In this document: positions 4,227 to 8,246 of the stretch, one piece after another
How positions within the stretch are numbered: position 1 is the first letter of the stretch
Layout of the letters: each line of letters begins with the position of its first letter
Assembly: GCA_946186175.1 (NCBI GenBank)
Contig: CAMHMG010000132.1
Span: forward strand, 1 to 8,246
Source of the DNA: an uncultured Clostridia bacterium
GTDB taxonomy: Bacteria > Bacillota > Clostridia > Lachnospirales > Lachnospiraceae
Reading direction: 5' to 3'
Length of the DNA: 8,246 nt
The notes under the pieces: model-generated
What the model was told of the DNA's origin: nothing
The model's database searches: none
The model's input: the letters and a program-made list of their open reading frames with translations, nothing else
Translations under genes and position numbers: made by a program

Positions 4227-6122
4227 TTAATATTGAGGTGCCCTTAACCTCTCTTCAAACTGTTCTCGCGGCAACGGTTTATCAAACAAAAATCCCTGCA
4301 CTATATTACACTCTGTATCTTTCAGGAAATCAACCTGTTTCTCGGTTTCAACGCCCTCACATATTACAATACGGTCTAAGTCTTTGATCATACGGATAAC
4401 ATTTTCCACAAGGTTCGTACCGTTCTGCTTGTCATCGCCCATATTGTCAAAGAACGACTTGTCAATCTTGACAACATCAACGTCAATATCCTTAAGCATT
4501 GATAGAGAAGAATAACCTGTTCCGAAATCATCGATAGATGTATATATTCCGGCAGCACCCATATCGTGAACAAATTTATCAAGTGAGTTAAAATCCGAAT
4601 AGCCCGACGATTCCGTAAGCTCTACCTCAATGTAGTCCGAACTTACATTATATCTGCCTGCCATCTCTAAAACCTGTTCCGAGAGTTTTGGATTCTTAAG
4701 GTGCATCTTCGAGAAATTCGAGGAAATCCTGACAGGCGTAAGTCCTTCATCGAGCCACTTTCTGATATCCTTACAGACCTGCTCAAACACAAAGAAATCA
4801 AGCTCCGTAATCTTTCCTTCTCTTTCAAGAATAGGAATAAATTGTCCCGGTGATATCATCTTCCCATCCTTGATCCATCTGACAAGTGCCTCTGCGCCGC
4901 ACAGACTCTTATCATCAATATTGACCTTAGGCTGGTAAAATACTTTAAACTCGCCATCCTTTATTGCCTGCTTATAATTGCTTAAGATTGCTTTCTCCTC
5001 CATCATCTGCGCACTCATCGACTCTGAATACCATGCGTAATCGTCGGAATCCACATTTCTGGTAGAATTGACTGCCAATGTACAATTATTCATTACTCCG
5101 CTTAAACTATCATTCTCATCAATGGAATACATTCCACATCTGGAGTAAATGCGGAGCAACTGTTTGGTATTTTCAATCTCAACACTGAGCTCAAGTGGCG
5201 AAAGCACATTGAGAATTACATCCTCGCGTCCCTTTTTCACCAGCATAAGGAAGTTGTCGTTACCGGTCCTCGCAACATATTCACCACGAACAAGGAGCCT
5301 GTTCAAATAATTGGCATATCTTCTTAATATCTCATCGCCCTTATTAAAACCAATCTGCCGGTTAATATACTTGAAATCCTTAACATTTACAAGCATACCG
5401 GTATAGTCCTTCAATTTGTTATTTCTCTTCAATCTCTGGGCTACATCCTTAAGCTTGTTCTCATTAAATATCTCAGTTAACGAATCCCGCAGCATCATAT
5501 CACGTGCGATCATCACTAATGTTACAACACTGATAAGGGCAAATATCGTAATAAGTGTGATAATGACAACTCTCAATCTGGAAAGTCGATTCATTATATC
5601 AGCAGTTCTGATATCACATCCAACTATACCCACAACCTCACGCTCTGAGTTAAATATCGGCGCATATGCACTGAAGAAACTGCCCCATTTATCCTTGATA
5701 AGTTTTTGATCGCAGCTAACTTGTCCGTGAAATGCAGGCTCCATAGCCTTAACAATCTCATATTCTTCGCCGAACTCAGCAGGATCATCCGGATCCGCAT
5801 CAACAACAAATGTTACCGTCTCTCCTTTCAGGCGCATTGTATATATATACTGCAGCATATTATAGTCGGTATATTTTGTAATAGACTCTAACACCTCATA
5901 ATATGCATCATCCTGCTTTGATTCTATCTTTTCAAACTTGTCACCGTCTATCTCATTAGCAGCGATAACTGCCAGTCCCATCGCATTAGACTTACTCTGA
6001 TCGACCATCATATTGCCGACTTTATAGTATATAACTATTCCCAGCAGAATAAATGATACAAATCCAGCCAGTACTATATACAGAGAATATCGTTGATGCA
6101 GACGCAATATTTTCTTTTCCAT
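4227..6122 (-). CDS. Membrane Cache-like/degenerate GGDEF/EAL protein, predicted c-di-GMP phosphodiesterase
   Basis: The product is 631 residues and probably hydrolyses the second messenger cyclic di-GMP in response to an extracellular signal. AAGGAGG (6131-6137) precedes the ATG. Order of parts: membrane helix about 13-33, an extracellular sensor of about 150 residues with Cache-like features (VVDADPDDPAEFGEEYE, KWGSFFSAYAPIFNSE, VGIVGCDI), and helix about 184-206. A GGDEF-type domain (about 210-365) follows in which the signature is G287-N-D-N-F and the inhibitory RxxD is RGEY, so cyclase activity is unlikely. The EAL domain (about 378-628) keeps the catalytic set: E411 in AEALVRW, N469, E501 in ELTES, D531-D532 in DDFGTGYSSL, K552, E589 in EGVET and Q609 in QGF. 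It starts 59 nt after metG with no terminator seen. The signal sensed is unknown. Confidence 0.9.
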   Translation of the reverse strand: MEKKILRLHQRYSLYIVLAGFVSFILLGIVIYYKVGNMMVDQSKSNAMGLAVIAANEIDGDKFEKIESKQDDAYYEVLESITKYTDYNMLQYIYTMRLKGETVTFVVDADPDDPAEFGEEYEIVKAMEPAFHGQVSCDQKLIKDKWGSFFSAYAPIFNSEREVVGIVGCDIRTADIMNRLSRLRVVIITLITIFALISVVTLVMIARDMMLRDSLTEIFNENKLKDVAQRLKRNNKLKDYTGMLVNVKDFKYINRQIGFNKGDEILRRYANYLNRLLVRGEYVARTGNDNFLMLVKKGREDVILNVLSPLELSVEIENTKQLLRIYSRCGMYSIDENDSLSGVMNNCTLAVNSTRNVDSDDYAWYSESMSAQMMEEKAILSNYKQAIKDGEFKVFYQPKVNIDDKSLCGAEALVRWIKDGKMISPGQFIPILEREGKITELDFFVFEQVCKDIRKWLDEGLTPVRISSNFSKMHLKNPKLSEQVLEMAGRYNVSSDYIEVELTESSGYSDFNSLDKFVHDMGAAGIYTSIDDFGTGYSSLSMLKDIDVDVVKIDKSFFDNMGDDKQNGTNLVENVIRMIKDLDRIVICEGVETEKQVDFLKDTECNIVQGFLFDKPLPREQFEERLRAPQY

Positions 6123-6181
6123 AACGATATCCTCCTTTCTGTAATACTACACTCCAGGTAATTGCGAACACATATATATTA

Positions 6182-8143
6182 CTATCTTATTTCTGCACCA
6201 TGAGGCACCTCAGTTTCTGTAGTTACGATCGACAGCTTTCCTTCTGCATCTTCTGCACATAGGATCATTCCCTGAGACTCAACTCCGGCAAGCTTTGCAG
6301 GCTTTAAGTTGGTAACAACAACAACCTTCTTGCCAACCATATCCTCCGGCGAGAAGAAGTTCTTGATTCCCGATACGATCTGTCTTACCTCACTGCCTAT
6401 CTTAACCTGGGAACAGAGAAGCTTCTTAGAATTCTTAACCTCTTCACAGGCTATAACCTCTCCAACCCGCAACTGAACTTTGTCAAAATCATCTATTGTA
6501 ATCTCTGGTTTCTTCTCTGCAAGATCAATTCCCGGATTACCCTCAACAACTTCAACCTCCGGTTCCGGATCCGGCGTCATTTCTTCCACCTTCTTAAGAA
6601 CCTCTTCGATATCAAGTCTTGCAAACAGAATCTCCGGAGTCTCTGTAACCTTAGTTCCAGACTTATATCCTCCAAAACGTACCATATCATTGACTTTTCT
6701 CTTAGGAGAATTGAGCTGTGCCAATATCTTCTCAGAAGTCTCAGGCATGTATGGTTCAAGAAGTGTTGCGCCAATTACTATACTCTCTACAAGATTATAG
6801 AGAACTGTTGCCAATCTGTCCTGCTTGCCCTCTTCCTTTGCAAGTGCCCAAGGCATTGTCTCATCAATATACTTATTACATCTCTTAAAGAGATTGAATA
6901 TCTCAGTTATCGCATCCGCAACTCTCAATCTGTCCATTGCAGTAGAGACACGGATTCTCGTATCCAATGCATACTCGATAAGTTCCTGATCGACTTCCTC
7001 AGCAACCTTCTTGTTCTCAACAATTCCGCCAAAATATTTATTAGACATTGAAACTGTACGATTAACAAGGTTACCTAAAGTGTTAGCCAGATCTGAGTTA
7101 AGGCGCTCTACCATAAGCTCCCATGAAATTACACCATCATTTTCAAAAGGCATCTCATGAAGTACGAAATATCTTACGGCATCAACACCGAAAAGCTTGA
7201 CCATGTCATCTGCATAGATAACATTACCCTTCGACTTACTCATCTTACCATCGCTCTGAAGAAGCCACGGATGACCAAATATCTGCTTAGGTAGCGGAAC
7301 ATCTAGTGCCATAAGCATGATCGGCCAATATATCGTATGGAAACGAAGAATATCCTTACCAATCAAATGCAGATCTGCCGGCCAATACTTATCGTATAGC
7401 TTGTCACTTCCACCTCCGACATCATATCCAAGTCCTGTAATATAGTTTGAAAGCGCGTCTATCCAAACATATATAACATGCTTAGGGTCAAAGTCTACCG
7501 GGATACCCCATTTAAATGAAGTACGCGATACGCAAAGATCCTGAAGACCGGGTTTCAAGAAATTGTTCATCATCTCATTCTTCCTTGATTCCGGCTGAAT
7601 GAACTTAGGATTATCCTCGATATATTTAATGAGTCTGTCCTGATACTTGCTCATTTTAAAGAAATAAGCCTCTTCCTTAGCAGGAGATACCTCTCTTCCA
7701 CAATCAGGACATTTACCATCTACAAGCTGCGATTCAGTGAAAAATGATTCACATGGTGTACAGTACATACCCTCGTATTCGCCCTTATAAATGTCACCCT
7801 TATGATAGAGTTTTGAAAAAATCTTCTGTACCATCTTCTCATGATCTTCGTCTGTAGTTCTGATGAACTTGTCATATGAGGTATTCATCAGATCCCAGAT
7901 TCTCTTGATCTCACCGGCAGTCTCATCCACAAACTCCTTAGGTGTCACTCCCTTTTCCTGTGCTTTAAGTTCTATCTTCTGTCCGTGTTCGTCTGTTCCT
8001 GTCTGAAAACGAACATCAAAGCCTACGAATCTCTTATATCTTGCGATACTGTCTGCTAATACGATCTCGTAGGTGTTACCAATATGCGGCTTGCCCGATG
8101 TATAAGCAATCGCAGTGGTAATGTAGTATGGTTTCTTAGCCAT
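6182..8143 (-). CDS. metG: Methionine--tRNA ligase
   Basis: This cytoplasmic class I synthetase charges tRNA-Met with methionine using ATP. The product has 653 residues, the length of the bacterial form with a C-terminal appendix. The catalytic signatures are AYTSGKPHIGN (HIGH-like, H20-N23) and DGKMSKSKGN (KMSKS, 300-304). A zinc-knuckle insert has two Cys pairs (C128-x2-C131 and C145-x2-C148). The anticodon-binding helical domain follows (about 350-515), with NRCN-like and PWALAKEE segments. An acidic linker (PDPEPEVEVVEG) leads to a C-terminal Trbp111/EMAP-type tRNA-binding domain (about 549-653: FDKVQLRVGEV, SGIKNFFSPE, NLKPAKLAGVESQGMIL). AGGAGG (8153-8158) is nine bases before the ATG at 8143. 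Another ATG at 8150 is too close to that site and out of frame. The gene heads the minus-strand block. Confidence 0.98.
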   Translation of the reverse strand: MAKKPYYITTAIAYTSGKPHIGNTYEIVLADSIARYKRFVGFDVRFQTGTDEHGQKIELKAQEKGVTPKEFVDETAGEIKRIWDLMNTSYDKFIRTTDEDHEKMVQKIFSKLYHKGDIYKGEYEGMYCTPCESFFTESQLVDGKCPDCGREVSPAKEEAYFFKMSKYQDRLIKYIEDNPKFIQPESRKNEMMNNFLKPGLQDLCVSRTSFKWGIPVDFDPKHVIYVWIDALSNYITGLGYDVGGGSDKLYDKYWPADLHLIGKDILRFHTIYWPIMLMALDVPLPKQIFGHPWLLQSDGKMSKSKGNVIYADDMVKLFGVDAVRYFVLHEMPFENDGVISWELMVERLNSDLANTLGNLVNRTVSMSNKYFGGIVENKKVAEEVDQELIEYALDTRIRVSTAMDRLRVADAITEIFNLFKRCNKYIDETMPWALAKEEGKQDRLATVLYNLVESIVIGATLLEPYMPETSEKILAQLNSPKRKVNDMVRFGGYKSGTKVTETPEILFARLDIEEVLKKVEEMTPDPEPEVEVVEGNPGIDLAEKKPEITIDDFDKVQLRVGEVIACEEVKNSKKLLCSQVKIGSEVRQIVSGIKNFFSPEDMVGKKVVVVTNLKPAKLAGVESQGMILCAEDAEGKLSIVTTETEVPHGAEIR

Positions 8144-8246
8144 CTGTCATGTCCTCCTTATTATCCGAATGAAAGATTTCGGAGTTATTATGCAATTAAT
8201 TGACAGAAAATGTTCTGCCAAAGTATATCTATTATATCATAAGCTT
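8144..8246 (-). promoter_or_regulatory. metG upstream region: probable -10 box and two short hairpins
   Basis: On the minus strand TATAAT lies at 8236-8231. Its -35 box would fall beyond the right edge, so the promoter is incomplete here. The short leader (about 80 nt) holds an 8-base inverted repeat with one wobble pair (8200-8207 with 8214-8221) and CCGAA/TTCGG (8165-8169 with 8178-8182). The leader is too short for a T-box and lacks its conserved sequence. Confidence 0.45.

Noticed and set aside
5027..5495. Active diguanylate cyclase
   Set aside because: The signature is GNDNF in place of GGDEF and the RxxD inhibitory site is missing, so synthesis of c-di-GMP is unlikely.
8144..8246. T-box or S-box riboswitch before metG
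   Set aside because: The leader is only about 80 nt from the -10 box and has no conserved T-box sequence, no long specifier stem and no terminator. The two hairpins are short.

Overview
The window looks like a chromosomal segment of an anaerobic, low-to-moderate GC Firmicute, most likely a member of the Lachnospiraceae. The grounds are strong AGGAGG ribosome binding sites, AT-rich intergenic DNA, a Clostridia-type F-ATPase gene order (atpI-atpB-atpE-atpF), a rubredoxin, and small Cys-rich and coiled-coil proteins of a kind I associate with that family. No taxon is proven by the sequence, and nothing here looks like a prophage, plasmid, transposase gene or CRISPR array.

Layout. Positions 1-2243 (minus strand) hold the start of an F1Fo ATP synthase operon: atpI, atpB (a), atpE (c) and atpF (b, running off the left edge just short of its expected C-terminus). 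Subunit c carries every residue of the classical Na+-binding site (Q32, V63, E65, T66, T67, Y70), so the enzyme is predicted to be sodium-coupled.

Positions 2244-2698 are a divergent control region. The atp side has candidate promoters, a 15-bp dyad on one -10 box, and a roughly 200-nt leader packed with five inverted repeats. The leader also contains a possible 56-codon upstream ORF that ends between the atpI ribosome binding site and its ATG. The plus side has a good sigma-A-type promoter for a phosphoribosyltransferase-like gene (2699-3346), whose PRPP loop lacks the usual acidic pair, followed by rubredoxin (3407-3568) and a bidirectional terminator. One leader hairpin recurs, with a compensatory base-pair change, between the phosphoribosyltransferase-like gene and rubredoxin. 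This is evidence for a repeated palindromic element, and it is the least explained signal in the window.

Positions 3654-8143 (minus strand) hold, in transcription order: metG (methionyl-tRNA synthetase with C-terminal tRNA-binding domain), a membrane Cache-like/degenerate GGDEF/EAL protein predicted to degrade c-di-GMP, a small coiled-coil/helix-turn-helix protein, and a 60-residue four-cysteine protein starting at GTG. Gaps are short (59, 107 and 4 nt) and I saw no clear terminator between them, so partial co-transcription is possible.

Most of the window is housekeeping DNA. The points worth a second look are the atp leader and its repeated hairpin, the sodium signature, the atypical phosphoribosyltransferase-rubredoxin pair, and the small HTH/Cys4 gene pair.
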